Source: a virus
Direction: 5' to 3' (one strand)
DNA: 38,802 nt
IMG/VR virus record: IMGVR_UViG_3300021964_000006
Location: 1 to 38,802 of that record
The notes beneath the pieces are model-generated. The model did not search any database and was not told the origin of the DNA. It saw only the letters and a program-made list of their open reading frames with translations. A program made the translations under genes and the position numbers. Of the stretch, positions 21,519 to 30,707 are shown piece after piece (position 1 is the stretch's first letter; each line of letters begins with the position of its first letter).

Positions 21519-22141
21519 TGGCATTTAGTAACTATTCTGATTTAAAAAGCACGATAGCAGATTATCTTGCTCGTAATGACCTTACGACACAGATACCTGA
21601 CTTTATTCGTCTTGCAGAAGAAAGATTGCGTAGAGAGTTAAGAATTAGACAGATGTTAAAAGTTGCAACTGCATCTACTGCATCAGATGATTCAACAGTG
21701 TCATTACCTGCAGACTTTCTCGCAATGAAAGAAATACACATCGACTCTACACCAGTAGGTATATTAACATTTCAAACAACATCAAACTTTTTTAATAACG
21801 CAAGAGTTACAGATAAAGGTAAACCGGTATTTTATACATTACTAGGTAGTGAGTTCCAATTTGCTCCTATACCTGACGCAGTGTATACACTTAGAATGGT
21901 GTATTACTATAAACCTGATTTCTTATCAAATACAAATACATCTAATCTATTTTTAGCTAATTGCCCAGATTTATTGTTGTATGGTGCATTAGCAGAAGCA
22001 GAACCTTATCTCATGAACGATGAAAGAGTCCAAACATGGGCTGCATTGTATGAAAGAGGTTTACAAGCACTAAGAACAAGTGATGATGACAGTGAGTTCC
22101 CATCAGCACCAATGGCAATAACTTTATCTAGAAAACATTAG
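21518..22141 (+). CDS. Tail adaptor (SU10-like)
   Basis: The 207-residue protein reads FSNYSDLKSTIADYLARNDL, IPDFIRLAEERLRRELRIR, LPADFLAMKEIHID and YTLRMVYYYKPDFL. This is the characteristic order of short-tailed phage adaptors that bind the portal and start the tail. The Ser/Asp-rich end (SDDDSEFPSAP) is typical too. It follows directly on the preceding stop. Confidence 0.85.
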   Translation: MAFSNYSDLKSTIADYLARNDLTTQIPDFIRLAEERLRRELRIRQMLKVATASTASDDSTVSLPADFLAMKEIHIDSTPVGILTFQTTSNFFNNARVTDKGKPVFYTLLGSEFQFAPIPDAVYTLRMVYYYKPDFLSNTNTSNLFLANCPDLLLYGALAEAEPYLMNDERVQTWAALYERGLQALRTSDDDSEFPSAPMAITLSRKH

Positions 22142-22150
22142 GAGTAAACA

Positions 22151-22537
22151 ATGGCAGAATTTAGTAATTATTTAGAGAACGCAGTTATCAACGCAGTTCT
22201 CAGAGCAACAACTTATACAAGTCCTACAACGGTCTATGTAGCATTATTCACCACAGATCCCACAGATGCTGATACTGGCTCTGAAGTATCTACAGGTTCA
22301 TATGCAAGAACATCAGTAACATTTAGTGCGCCTTCTAACGGTGTAACAAGTAACTCAGCAGATGTTGAATTCCCACAAGCAACTGCGTCTCAAGGTACAA
22401 TCACGCACATAGGTCTATATGACGCATTAACTAGCGGTAATTTATTATTCCATACTCCGCTTGATGTGCCTAAGACTATTGATTCTGGTGACATTTTTAA
22501 GATCGCTACAGGCAACTTAACAGTAACATTAGCATAA
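22151..22537 (+). CDS. Tail/head decoration protein, Gp80-like fibre domain
   Basis: The 128-residue protein begins AEFSNYLENAVINAVLRATT and has TVYVALFTTDPTDADTGSEV, YARTSVTF, and a beta-rich end with ITHIGLYDALTSGN. This is a common small beta-sandwich protein of phage tail modules, often labelled tail fibre protein. It lies between adaptor and tail fibre genes. Confidence 0.75.
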   Translation: MAEFSNYLENAVINAVLRATTYTSPTTVYVALFTTDPTDADTGSEVSTGSYARTSVTFSAPSNGVTSNSADVEFPQATASQGTITHIGLYDALTSGNLLFHTPLDVPKTIDSGDIFKIATGNLTVTLA

Positions 22538-22553
22538 CGTTTAACGTTAAACG
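22538..22553. repeat. Perfect 16-base palindrome in intergenic gap
   Basis: CGTTTAAC followed by GTTAAACG is a perfect dyad with no spacer, lying immediately after the stop of the small tail protein gene. There is no T-tract, so it is not a normal terminator. It may be a protein-binding or cleavage site. Confidence 0.7.
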
Positions 22554-22567
22554 ATAAAGGATAAACA

Positions 22568-23059
22568 ATGGCATTTGTCATTAAAGACAGAGTAAAAGAG
22601 ACCACAAACACTACCGGAACTGGCACAGTAACACTAGATGGTGCTTCTGACGGTTTTCAGTCTTTTAGTGCAATTGGTGACGGTAATACAACTTATTACA
22701 CTATAGTCAACCAAACAGACTGGGAAGTTGGTATTGGTACATATACTGCAAGTGGTACTACTTTATCTAGAGATACTGTATTAGAGTCTTCTAACTCTGG
22801 TAGCAAAATTAATTTATCAGGATTAAGTGATGTATTTGTTACATATCCTGCAGAAAGAGCCGCAATACAGAACAGTTCAGAACAAGTCGTATCTGCACCT
22901 CACTTAGAAGCAAACAATGGGATCATTGCTCATAACTCAACAATTACATCTAACTATACTGGCCCTAGTGGTCATAATTTATTATCAGTTGGCCCAGTGG
23001 TGGTCGACACAGGAGTAACTGTGTCTGTGCCAGCAGGTCAAAGATGGTTAGTATTATAG
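22568..23059 (+). CDS. Virion-attached beta-rich structural protein
   Basis: The 163-residue protein has an N-terminal domain common to phage tail modules: RVKETTNTTGTGTVTLDGAS, FSAIGDGNTTYYTIVNQTD, WEVGIGTYTASGTTLSRD and DVFVTYPAERAAI. The last part is a beta-rich GPVVVDTGVTVSVPAGQRW. Such proteins usually connect fibres to the tail. It is followed directly by the first large fibre gene. Confidence 0.75.
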   Translation: MAFVIKDRVKETTNTTGTGTVTLDGASDGFQSFSAIGDGNTTYYTIVNQTDWEVGIGTYTASGTTLSRDTVLESSNSGSKINLSGLSDVFVTYPAERAAIQNSSEQVVSAPHLEANNGIIAHNSTITSNYTGPSGHNLLSVGPVVVDTGVTVSVPAGQRWLVL

Positions 23060-23066
23060 GATTATT

Positions 23067-24413
23067 ATGACAAGTAAGATTAATGCAATTACAACTGGAT
23101 CAGGTGGCATAGAGGTCACAGGTGATTCTAGTGGTGAAATAGAATTACAAGCAGATGGTTCTACCATTGCAACTATTACATCTAGTGGTTTATCTTTAAC
23201 AGGAACTTTACCAATCGCAGATGGCGGAACAGGTCAATCTACTGCAAGTGATGCAAGAGCTGCATTAGGATTAGAAATAGGAACAGATGTTCAATCATAT
23301 GATGCGAATACTGCAAAATACAACGACACTACTGCAAACTTTACTGGAACATTACAAACAAGCGGTAATCAAGTAGCAACACAGAATGCTTTAGGTGTAC
23401 GCAATCTTATCATCAATGGTGATATGAGGATTGACCAAAGGAATGCTGGAGCGAGTGTTAGTTCTAATAATTCATACGCTGTAGACAGATTAAGAAATGT
23501 ATTTACTTCTAGTGGTTCTTTTACAGCTCAACAATCAACTACTGCTCCTGATAATTTTACTAATTCAGTTGTATGGACAGTTGGTTCAGCAGCTTCTGCA
23601 ACATCATCACAAGTTGCTAATATGCAGTATAGATTAGAAGGTAATACACTGTATCAATTAGGACTTGGTACATCAGCTGCTAAAACGATGACATTATCAT
23701 TTTGGGTTCGCTCTAGTGTGACTGGTACTTATTGTGCTGCTTTTATTAATAGTGCTGCTGATAGAGCTTACGTTGCAGAATACTCAATTTCTTCTGCTGA
23801 CACATGGGAACAAAAATCTATTACTCTTACTGGTGACACTTCTGGAACATGGTTAACTACAAATGGTATTGGATTAAGAATACAGTTTGATTTAGGTTCT
23901 GGTTCTGATTATAACGCAACTGCTAATACATGGGTGGGAGCGAATGATTTTAGAACAACAAACCAAACAGATTTTATAAACAATGCTGGTGCTACATTCT
24001 ACATCACAGGTGTCCAACTAGAAGTAGGTGACACAGCTACACCATTTGAACACAGACCTTATGATATGGAGTTAGCAAGATGTCAGAGGTATTATTATAA
24101 ATATTTAGAAGGAGCTTCAAAAGGAATTGGTGTTAGTGCAGCTTTTACAGGCACTACTATTTATACTTTTGCAAATCTAAAAATTTCTATGAGAGCAACA
24201 CCTTCTTTAGACCATACTACAGGATTAAACTATTATTTATATTTAGGTAATAATATTGCGGATTCTTTTGATAACTTTAATTTGTGGTCTGAAACTCACA
24301 GTGAAGCAGTAGGTCTTTTTGCAAACACCAATGTATCACCAACACAAGGTCAAGCTGGTATGATAACATCTCAAAACGCTTCTTCTTATGTAGCATTTAG
24401 TGCGGAGTTATAA
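23067..24413 (+). CDS. Tail fibre protein with carbohydrate-binding-like C-terminus
   Basis: This 448-residue protein has a repetitive N-terminal stalk with TLPIADGGTGQSTASDAR and DVQSYDANTAKYNDTTANF. A domain follows that starts IINGDMRIDQRNAG, contains LSFWVRSSVTGTYC and ends with TGVQLEVGDTATPFEHRPYD, a pattern known from phage fibre tips and sugar-binding beta-sandwiches. The last 100 residues are less regular. It probably binds the host surface. Its AKYND...NFTGT stalk is shared with the next large fibre gene. Confidence 0.8.
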   Translation: MTSKINAITTGSGGIEVTGDSSGEIELQADGSTIATITSSGLSLTGTLPIADGGTGQSTASDARAALGLEIGTDVQSYDANTAKYNDTTANFTGTLQTSGNQVATQNALGVRNLIINGDMRIDQRNAGASVSSNNSYAVDRLRNVFTSSGSFTAQQSTTAPDNFTNSVVWTVGSAASATSSQVANMQYRLEGNTLYQLGLGTSAAKTMTLSFWVRSSVTGTYCAAFINSAADRAYVAEYSISSADTWEQKSITLTGDTSGTWLTTNGIGLRIQFDLGSGSDYNATANTWVGANDFRTTNQTDFINNAGATFYITGVQLEVGDTATPFEHRPYDMELARCQRYYYKYLEGASKGIGVSAAFTGTTIYTFANLKISMRATPSLDHTTGLNYYLYLGNNIADSFDNFNLWSETHSEAVGLFANTNVSPTQGQAGMITSQNASSYVAFSAEL

Positions 24414-24414
24414 T

Positions 24415-24585
24415 ATGACAATAAGATATAAATTAGTAAACAATCCAATTACCAATACAACTGGCTCTATTAACAAAATTACAGAAGGGCGAATTGTATG
24501 TATACCACTAGACGAAGCTAATACAGACTACCAAGAATATCTAGAATGGGTAGCAGAAGGTAACACACCAGAGGAAGCAGAATAA
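24415..24585 (+). CDS. Small fibre-associated protein
   Basis: The 56-residue protein starts one base after the fibre stop and contains PLDEANTDYQEYLEWVAEGN. A similar Y-Q-x-Y-L-E-W segment occurs in the small protein at 32464-32616, so the two are likely related. Small proteins next to fibres often act as chaperones; this is inferred. Confidence 0.6.
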   Translation: MTIRYKLVNNPITNTTGSINKITEGRIVCIPLDEANTDYQEYLEWVAEGNTPEEAE

Positions 24586-25874
24586 TGGCAAAGATTACGA
24601 TTAAAGGCGATACATCAGGTGAGGTAGATATAACTGTCCCTGCTATTGCAGGATCAACGACATATAATCTATCTACATCAGGTGGTAATGTATTATCTGA
24701 TAATGATATTGGAACAACAGTTCAAGCACATGATGCAAATATTGCTAAATATAATGATTCAGTTGCAAACTTTACTGGCACATTTCAACATAATGGAAAT
24801 CCAGTCGCAACACAGTCTTATGTAGACACAGAAGTTGGTGCAATATCAGTAACACCAACACAAGTATCAGATCAAGTAAATACATCTACTGGATACTTTG
24901 ACCTACCTGCAGGAACTACTGCACAAAGACCTGCAAGTCCTGCATCTGGAATGATCAGACATAACACAACTACAGGTTCTCCTGAATGGTACGATAACGG
25001 TTCTGGAAGTTGGATCAATTTTAATGCTTCTGCTCCGTACAATGTAGATTTTTTAGTTGTTGCAGGTGGTGGTTCTGGTGGTGCTCATGCAGGGTCTGGT
25101 GCAGGTGCAGGGGGGTATAGAACATCTTATGGAACAGGAAATATATCAGGTGGAGGTGGTGCAGTAGAGTCTGCATTACAATTTACACCTAGCACTGTTT
25201 ATACAATTACTGTAGGAGGTGGTGGAGCTGCAGTAGGAAACGCAAATGGTAATAGTGGTGCAAATTCATCTATATCTGGTTCAGGTATATCCACAATCAC
25301 ATCAATAGGTGGTGCAGGTGGACGAGGCGGTGCATCACAAGGAGCAGGTTTTGCAGGAGGTTCTGGCTCTGGTGGATCTGCAGCTTCTGGAACATTAAGC
25401 CCTGCAGGAGGTGCAGGAACATCTGGTCAAGGTTACGCAGGTGGTGCAAACAACGCAAACTGGGGAACTGGTGGAGGCGGTGGTGCAGGTGCAGTAGGTA
25501 ACAATGGTTCAGGTTCTTCTGCAGGTAATGGTGGTGCAGGACAAGCATCATCTATTAGTGGATCATCTGTAACTCGTGCTGGTGGTGGTGGTGGTTCTGG
25601 ACAAACTGGGCCTGCTGGTTATGGTGGTGCAGGCGGTGGTGGTAATGGTAACGGCAATAATGCTTTAGGCTCTGAAAGCGGTGGAGCAAACACTGGTGGT
25701 GGTGGAGGTGGTAGACACAGTTCTGCAGGAGCTGCAGGTGCAGGTGGTTCAGGTGTAGTTATTCTTCGTATACCTACTGCAAGTTACTCAGGAACACAGT
25801 CAGGTGCATCTGTAACTACAAGCGGATCAGACACTATTCTTACATTTAATTCATCAGGCACTTACACAGGATAA
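24585..25874 (+). CDS. Gly-rich tail fibre/adhesin
   Basis: The 429-residue protein has an N-terminal stalk with VQAHDANIAKYNDSVANF (related to the previous fibre), a module TTAQRPASPASGMIRHNTTT, then a long poly-Gly region from about 150 to 385 (for example GGGGAGAVGNNG) starting VDFLVVAGGGSGG. A short cap follows, PTASYSGTQSGASVTTSGSD. Poly-Gly layouts like this form receptor-binding tips in gp38-type adhesins. It overlaps the previous stop by one base. Confidence 0.8.
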   Translation: MAKITIKGDTSGEVDITVPAIAGSTTYNLSTSGGNVLSDNDIGTTVQAHDANIAKYNDSVANFTGTFQHNGNPVATQSYVDTEVGAISVTPTQVSDQVNTSTGYFDLPAGTTAQRPASPASGMIRHNTTTGSPEWYDNGSGSWINFNASAPYNVDFLVVAGGGSGGAHAGSGAGAGGYRTSYGTGNISGGGGAVESALQFTPSTVYTITVGGGGAAVGNANGNSGANSSISGSGISTITSIGGAGGRGGASQGAGFAGGSGSGGSAASGTLSPAGGAGTSGQGYAGGANNANWGTGGGGGAGAVGNNGSGSSAGNGGAGQASSISGSSVTRAGGGGGSGQTGPAGYGGAGGGGNGNGNNALGSESGGANTGGGGGGRHSSAGAAGAGGSGVVILRIPTASYSGTQSGASVTTSGSDTILTFNSSGTYTG

Positions 25875-25877
25875 AGT

Positions 25878-27431
25878 ATGGCAACAATAATTAACGGCAC
25901 AACAGGTATTGATAAAATACAAGATGAAGTAGTCATTACTGGTACTGGTGGGGTTACTGTACCTTCTGGCACTACTGCAGAAAGACCATCAAGTCCATCA
26001 ACTGGTATGTTGAGATTTAATACCGATAAGAACATTTTAGAGCAATATAATGGAACAGTATGGAGAGAAGGTTATTCTCCTGCTCCAGAAATTACATCTG
26101 TATCACCTACTGACTTTGATGGTGAATCTGGAACTACTATTACAATTAATGGTAATTATTTTAGTTCAGGTGCAGTAGTACAATTTAAGAAAACTGGCGG
26201 AAGTTATGCAAATGGCACAAATATATCATTTATAAACTCAAACCAAATAACTGCAGATACTCCAGAAAATTACGATCTAACAGAATCTCCAGTATCAGTA
26301 AAAATTGTTCAAGATTCAGGTAGTGATGAATCATTAGATGCAATTACAATGGGTGCTGCTCCTGTATGGTCAACAGCATCTGGAACATTATCAACAGTTA
26401 ATGAAGGTTCTGCAGTAAGCACATCTGTAACAGCAACAGATGATGGTTCTATTGCATCGTATACAGTAACAGCAGGTGCATTACCAAGTGGGGTTACATT
26501 AAATACATCAACAGGTGCAATCACAGGAACTGCTCCATCTGTAACATCTAATACAGTTTATAACTTTACAATTACAGCAACAGATAATGTAGGCAATACA
26601 ACAGATAGAGCATTTAGCATTACAGTAAATAATATTAACTATACTGTTAGTTACCTAATGATTGCAGGTGGTGGTTGTGGTGGAGGTGGAGGTGGTTCTC
26701 CTGTAAATATGACTGGCGGTGGTGGTGCAGGTGGTTTACGAACAGGAACACAATTACTCACATTGGGTACTACATATAGTTTTACAGTCGGAGGTGGTGC
26801 TTATGGAACATCTACAACAAGAGGTGGAAATACAACTGGATTTGGATTAACCTGTATTGGTGGTGGAATGGCATTTTATTCAGGAACAGGTTCAAGTGGG
26901 GGTTCTGGAGGCGGTTCTGGTTGTGGTGCTGGAGCCACTTATGGAGCAGGAACTTCAGGACAAGGAAATAGAGGTGGAACAAGCCCACTGCAAAACAATA
27001 ACTGTGGTGGTGGCGGAGGAGCTTCTGCCGTAGGTGGAGCAGCTGCACCAACTACAGGTGGCGGTGGTGCTGGTGGAACAGGAGCTGCTTCTTCTATTAC
27101 AGGCTCTACTGTTTATTATGCTGGTGGAGGCGGTGGTGGTACTCGTTATAATTACCCTGCAGGAGCAGGAAGCACTGGTGGTGGAACAGCAGGTGAAAAT
27201 GTTCATGGAGTTCAACCTGCTACTCCTAGTGCAAACTTGGGTGCAGGTGGCGGTGGTTTTGGATTTAATGGTGGAGCAACAGTACCAAGCAATAGCGGTG
27301 GCTCTGGTGTGGTAATACTTTCTATACCAACTGCAAGTTATTCAGGAACATATACAGGAACTGTTACTGTTACAACATCAGGTTCTAATACGATATTAAA
27401 ATTTAGAGGCTCAGGTTCTTATACCGCATAA
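25878..27431 (+). CDS. Gly-rich tail fibre with IPT/TIG and Ig-like domains
   Basis: The 517-residue protein has the GTTAERPSSPSTGMLRFNTD module, an IPT/TIG-like domain (PEITSVSPTDFDGESGTTIT), then a cadherin/Ig-like domain (TVTAGALPSGVTLNTSTGAI with TATDNVGNTTDRAFSITV). A poly-Gly region begins LMIAGGGCGGGGGG at about 260. Its C-terminal cap, PTASYSGTYTGTVTVTTSGS, is nearly the same as the cap of the previous fibre. It should be a surface-exposed adhesin. Confidence 0.8.
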   Translation: MATIINGTTGIDKIQDEVVITGTGGVTVPSGTTAERPSSPSTGMLRFNTDKNILEQYNGTVWREGYSPAPEITSVSPTDFDGESGTTITINGNYFSSGAVVQFKKTGGSYANGTNISFINSNQITADTPENYDLTESPVSVKIVQDSGSDESLDAITMGAAPVWSTASGTLSTVNEGSAVSTSVTATDDGSIASYTVTAGALPSGVTLNTSTGAITGTAPSVTSNTVYNFTITATDNVGNTTDRAFSITVNNINYTVSYLMIAGGGCGGGGGGSPVNMTGGGGAGGLRTGTQLLTLGTTYSFTVGGGAYGTSTTRGGNTTGFGLTCIGGGMAFYSGTGSSGGSGGGSGCGAGATYGAGTSGQGNRGGTSPLQNNNCGGGGGASAVGGAAAPTTGGGGAGGTGAASSITGSTVYYAGGGGGGTRYNYPAGAGSTGGGTAGENVHGVQPATPSANLGAGGGGFGFNGGATVPSNSGGSGVVILSIPTASYSGTYTGTVTVTTSGSNTILKFRGSGSYTA

Positions 27432-27682
27432 TGGACATTAAAGATTTACTAAATTTATATTATATTGATGGTGAATATAGGTTTGGAATAGACACTGTTA
27501 TGGAGACATTATGTCCAAATTGTTTGTATTCAGTCAGCACTGAAAATGGTAATTTTGATATTGTTGAATGGAATGATAATAACGAAGTTGAAAAACCTTC
27601 ATCTCAACAAATAAGAGATGAGTATATAAGACAACAAACAATTAAAGAAATTTTAGATAAATATATTATAGAGGAAAATTAG
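27431..27682 (+). CDS. Small fibre-region protein (XkdW-like possibility)
   Basis: The 83-residue acidic protein has NGNFDIVEWNDNNEVEKPSS and a helical C-terminus (IRDEYIRQQTIKEILDKYI). The pattern resembles small XkdW-type tail chaperone proteins. It starts at the last base of the fibre stop codon. The function is inferred from position. Confidence 0.55.
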   Translation: MDIKDLLNLYYIDGEYRFGIDTVMETLCPNCLYSVSTENGNFDIVEWNDNNEVEKPSSQQIRDEYIRQQTIKEILDKYIIEEN

Positions 27683-27683
27683 T

Positions 27684-28070
27684 ATGTCGCATTTTGCAAA
27701 AGTTCAAGATGGTATTGTTGCTGAAGTTATAGTTGCAGAACCAGAATTTTTTGAAACATTTGTTGATGATTCAGCAGGTGAATGGATACAAACATCTTAC
27801 AATACAATGGGTGGAAATCATTACACAATGCAAGAAGATGGAACAAGAATTTTATCTGAAGATCAATCTAAAGCATTAAGAAAAAATTATGCAGGTATTG
27901 GTTTTACATATGACCATATCAGAGATGCTTTTATTCCTCCAAAACCTTTTGAGTCATGGACATTAAATGAAGATACTTGTTTATGGGAAGCACCAGTTGC
28001 AATGCCTGATGACGGTCAAATGTATCTATGGAATGAAGAAAACCAAAACTGGACATTAGTAACTGAATAA
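27684..28070 (+). CDS. Conserved virion-module protein
   Basis: The 128-residue protein begins MSHFAKVQDGIVAEVIVAEP and contains WIQTSYNTMGGNHYT, SKALRKNYAGIGFTYDHIRD and FESWTLNEDTCLWEAPV. This set of motifs is widespread in marine T4-like and other phages and is beta-rich. Its role is not established; it is probably a tail or fibre component. Confidence 0.75.
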   Translation: MSHFAKVQDGIVAEVIVAEPEFFETFVDDSAGEWIQTSYNTMGGNHYTMQEDGTRILSEDQSKALRKNYAGIGFTYDHIRDAFIPPKPFESWTLNEDTCLWEAPVAMPDDGQMYLWNEENQNWTLVTE

Positions 28071-28723
28071 TGTTTGGATTAGCCTCATTTTCACAAGCAC
28101 CTTTATCATCACTAGGTAGTTCTACAAAATTTGGTGTAGGTAATGTAAATGCAATAGCATCTACAACTGCATCATATAATAGAATTAGAACATTTGATGG
28201 CTCAATATCTGCAAACGGTCTTGTATCGTCTAATGCAATTAGAGTCAGAACATCTAACGGTAATATTAATGGTGTTGGAAATGCAGATGTTACATACATC
28301 AGGATCAGAGATCATAATGCTTCTATTAATGGTACTGCATTTGTAAGAACTGATGGTTTATCACTGGCATTTGCATCAGGAGCAATATTTAGTAATGTTT
28401 CAGTTACTACTGACGGAACAAGGGTTAGAACATATGCAGGATCAATCAATGGACAAGGAAGTGCTAGTGCATTAGGCGGTTTAATCTATTCTGGTGATGG
28501 TCAGGTTCATGCAACAGGAACAGTAGTAGCATTACCAAGTGCAGTATGGTGGGCAAATGCTGATACAGAAGGTAATGGGACAATAACTGCATCAGGTATA
28601 GTATTAGGTGAAGAATGGGGTGATAGTTCTACAGGAACTGAAACTTGGACAGATTCATCTACAGGTAGTGAAATATGGGTGGAAGATCCACCTGAATCAA
28701 ACACATGGTTAAGACAAGGATAA
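28070..28723 (+). CDS. Repetitive beta-rich fibre protein
   Basis: The 217-residue protein has a repeat of about 20-25 residues (IRTFDGSISANG, IRVRTSNGNINGVG, IRIRDHNASINGT, RVRTYAGSINGQG) that would form a beta-helix or stack. The end is Trp/Thr/Ser-rich (GTETWTDSSTGSEIW). It overlaps the previous stop by one base. A fibre shaft or tip role is likely. Confidence 0.7.
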   Translation: MFGLASFSQAPLSSLGSSTKFGVGNVNAIASTTASYNRIRTFDGSISANGLVSSNAIRVRTSNGNINGVGNADVTYIRIRDHNASINGTAFVRTDGLSLAFASGAIFSNVSVTTDGTRVRTYAGSINGQGSASALGGLIYSGDGQVHATGTVVALPSAVWWANADTEGNGTITASGIVLGEEWGDSSTGTETWTDSSTGSEIWVEDPPESNTWLRQG

Positions 28724-28726
28724 TAC

Positions 28727-29521
28727 ATGGCAAAAACAAAGCTCTCAGAATATAATTCTACTGCTAGCAGCAATACTGATATAGACGGTATCAATATTAA
28801 TGAAGGCTGTACGCCTTCTGGGATTAATAATGCTATTCGTGAGGTAATGGCTCATTTAAAAGACTTTCAAGCAGGAACTGTTACAGGCAACTCATTAGCA
28901 ATTGCATCTGGTGGTACAGGTGCAGAAAATGCAACTACTGCACGAACAAATCTTGGAGCTGCAAAGTCTGGTGCTAACTCCGACATTACATCTTTAACTG
29001 GACTAACAACTGCATTATCAACTGCACAAGGTGGTACAGGCGTAACCAGTATATCTGCATTGGTAACATCACTAGGTTTAGATACAACCAGTGATGCACA
29101 ATTTGATTCATTAGGTATAGGCACAACTGCATCAGGAACAACTGGTGAGATTCGTGCAACAGGAAACATTACTGCATATTATTCAGATGACAGATTAAAA
29201 ACAAAGCATGGCAACATTACAGAAGCTCTTAAAAAAATTAATACATTAAATGGATTCTATTATAGTGCTAACGCAACTGCACAAGCATTAGGATATGAAC
29301 CTAAAAAAGAAGTCGGTGTATCTGCACAAGAAGTCAATGCAATTATGCCTGAAGTTATTTCACCTGCTCCAATAGATGAACAATATCTTACTGTAGACTA
29401 TGCAAGATTAGTTCCATTATTAGTAGAAGGCATCAAAGAATTAAGTACAAAGGTTAAACATTTAGAGAAAGAGTTAGAAGCACATAAAGCTGTAGAACAT
29501 TGTTCTTGCGAGGAGAAGTAA
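28727..29521 (+). CDS. Tail fibre with peptidase S74 intramolecular chaperone
   Basis: The 264-residue protein has an N-terminal tail-attachment-like segment (CTPSGINNAIREVMAHLKDF), stalk repeats (GGTGAENATTARTNLGA, GGTGVTS), then an S74 chaperone domain from about 150: YYSDDRLKTKHGNITEALKK, LNGFYYS, EVGVSAQEVNAIMPEV and DYARLVPLLVEGIKEL. In this family the Ser of the SDDRLK box (Ser153) takes part in self-cleavage after fibre trimerisation. A coiled coil and a Cys-rich tail (CSCEEK) end the protein. Confidence 0.85.
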   Translation: MAKTKLSEYNSTASSNTDIDGININEGCTPSGINNAIREVMAHLKDFQAGTVTGNSLAIASGGTGAENATTARTNLGAAKSGANSDITSLTGLTTALSTAQGGTGVTSISALVTSLGLDTTSDAQFDSLGIGTTASGTTGEIRATGNITAYYSDDRLKTKHGNITEALKKINTLNGFYYSANATAQALGYEPKKEVGVSAQEVNAIMPEVISPAPIDEQYLTVDYARLVPLLVEGIKELSTKVKHLEKELEAHKAVEHCSCEEK

Positions 29522-29522
29522 T

Positions 29523-30707
29523 ATGACATTACAGGCTAGTGGAACAATCAGCCTTAATGATGTAAACCTAGAACTAAAAAACGCATCATTAACTACTATA
29601 TCTGTTGGTGATTCTGTATCACGCAGTTTAGCACAAAGAGCAACTGGATCAGTATCATTCTCTAACTTTTATGGTAGAAACTTTGATCTTAGAGGTCAAC
29701 AAGCATTTACTACAACTGGACTACATTCATGGACTTGTCCTTCTAAAGTTAATTCTGTACACGCAGTATGTGTTGGAGGTGGCGGAGGAGGTGCAGGATC
29801 TGGTGATGGTGGTAACGGTGGAGGCGGTGGAGGTCTTGGTTGGAAAAACAACATCGCAGTCACTGCAGGTCAAACATATTATGTATATGTAGGCATAGGT
29901 GGCAGTCCAAACAGTATTGTTGATGGTGTAGGTAGTTTATTTATTACTACAGATGCTTTTACTATTTCATCATTTTCAGTTAGTTCTAATGTAGTTACTA
30001 TCAATACTAACAACAATCATAGTTTTACTACAGGTGATACAGTTAGTGTAGATTGCTCATTTAGAGAAATTAACGGTACATTTACGATTACTGTGGTTGA
30101 CGCAAACACATTCACTTACTCTAAGACATTCCAAAACTATGGTAATACAAGTATTACAGGTGTATGTTTCGAAGGTAACATTGTTGTTCGAGGTGGTGGT
30201 GGTGATTCAGGTCTAACTACATTTGGTGGTTTTTCATCTCCTTGGGACACTATGGTAGGTGGTACATACAACGGTGATGGCGGTGGTAACGGATCTACAC
30301 AAGCAGGTCGAGATGCTTCTACTGCAGGAGGTGGTGGAGGAGCAGGTGGTTATGATGGTAACGGTGGTTCTCAAACTGGTGGCGCAGGTGGTAACGGTGC
30401 AGCTTCTAACTATCGTGGTGGCGGTGGTGGAGGTGTAGGTCTATACGGTGAAGGTGCATCAGGTGCAAATGTAGGTGCATACGCAGGTGGAGGATACGGA
30501 GGATCAGGTGGTGGTCGAGGTGGCACACATGACTGTAATACAGGAACTTGTGGACTAGGTGGTTCATACGGAGGTGGTGGCGGAGGTCACGACTCATATA
30601 GTGCAGCTTCTGGTTATCAAGGTGCAGTAAGACTAATTTGGGGTGAAACAAGATCATTTCCCACAACACTAACAGCAGATGTAACAGCAGGTGAGGTATA
30701 TAGTTAA
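29523..30707 (+). CDS. Third Gly-rich fibre/adhesin
   Basis: The 394-residue protein has an N-terminal head (LQASGTISLNDVNLELKNAS and GSVSFSNFYGRN), then a short beta part (WTCPSKVNSVHAVCVGGGGG) and two poly-Gly regions separated by an inserted non-Gly domain (about 140-225). A final Gly-rich run includes GGTHDCNTGTCGLGGSYGGG. The head type LNDVN...FYG is common in marine phage tail proteins. It is likely surface-exposed and adhesive. Confidence 0.8.
   Translation: MTLQASGTISLNDVNLELKNASLTTISVGDSVSRSLAQRATGSVSFSNFYGRNFDLRGQQAFTTTGLHSWTCPSKVNSVHAVCVGGGGGGAGSGDGGNGGGGGGLGWKNNIAVTAGQTYYVYVGIGGSPNSIVDGVGSLFITTDAFTISSFSVSSNVVTINTNNNHSFTTGDTVSVDCSFREINGTFTITVVDANTFTYSKTFQNYGNTSITGVCFEGNIVVRGGGGDSGLTTFGGFSSPWDTMVGGTYNGDGGGNGSTQAGRDASTAGGGGGAGGYDGNGGSQTGGAGGNGAASNYRGGGGGGVGLYGEGASGANVGAYAGGGYGGSGGGRGGTHDCNTGTCGLGGSYGGGGGGHDSYSAASGYQGAVRLIWGETRSFPTTLTADVTAGEVYS

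Noticed and set aside
25297-25551. Antisense open frames opposite the poly-Gly fibre regions, also near 26812-27215 and 30406-30669
   Set aside because: Their His/Leu- or Ser/Thr/Cys-rich translations are what GGT/GGA repeats give on the other strand or in other frames.
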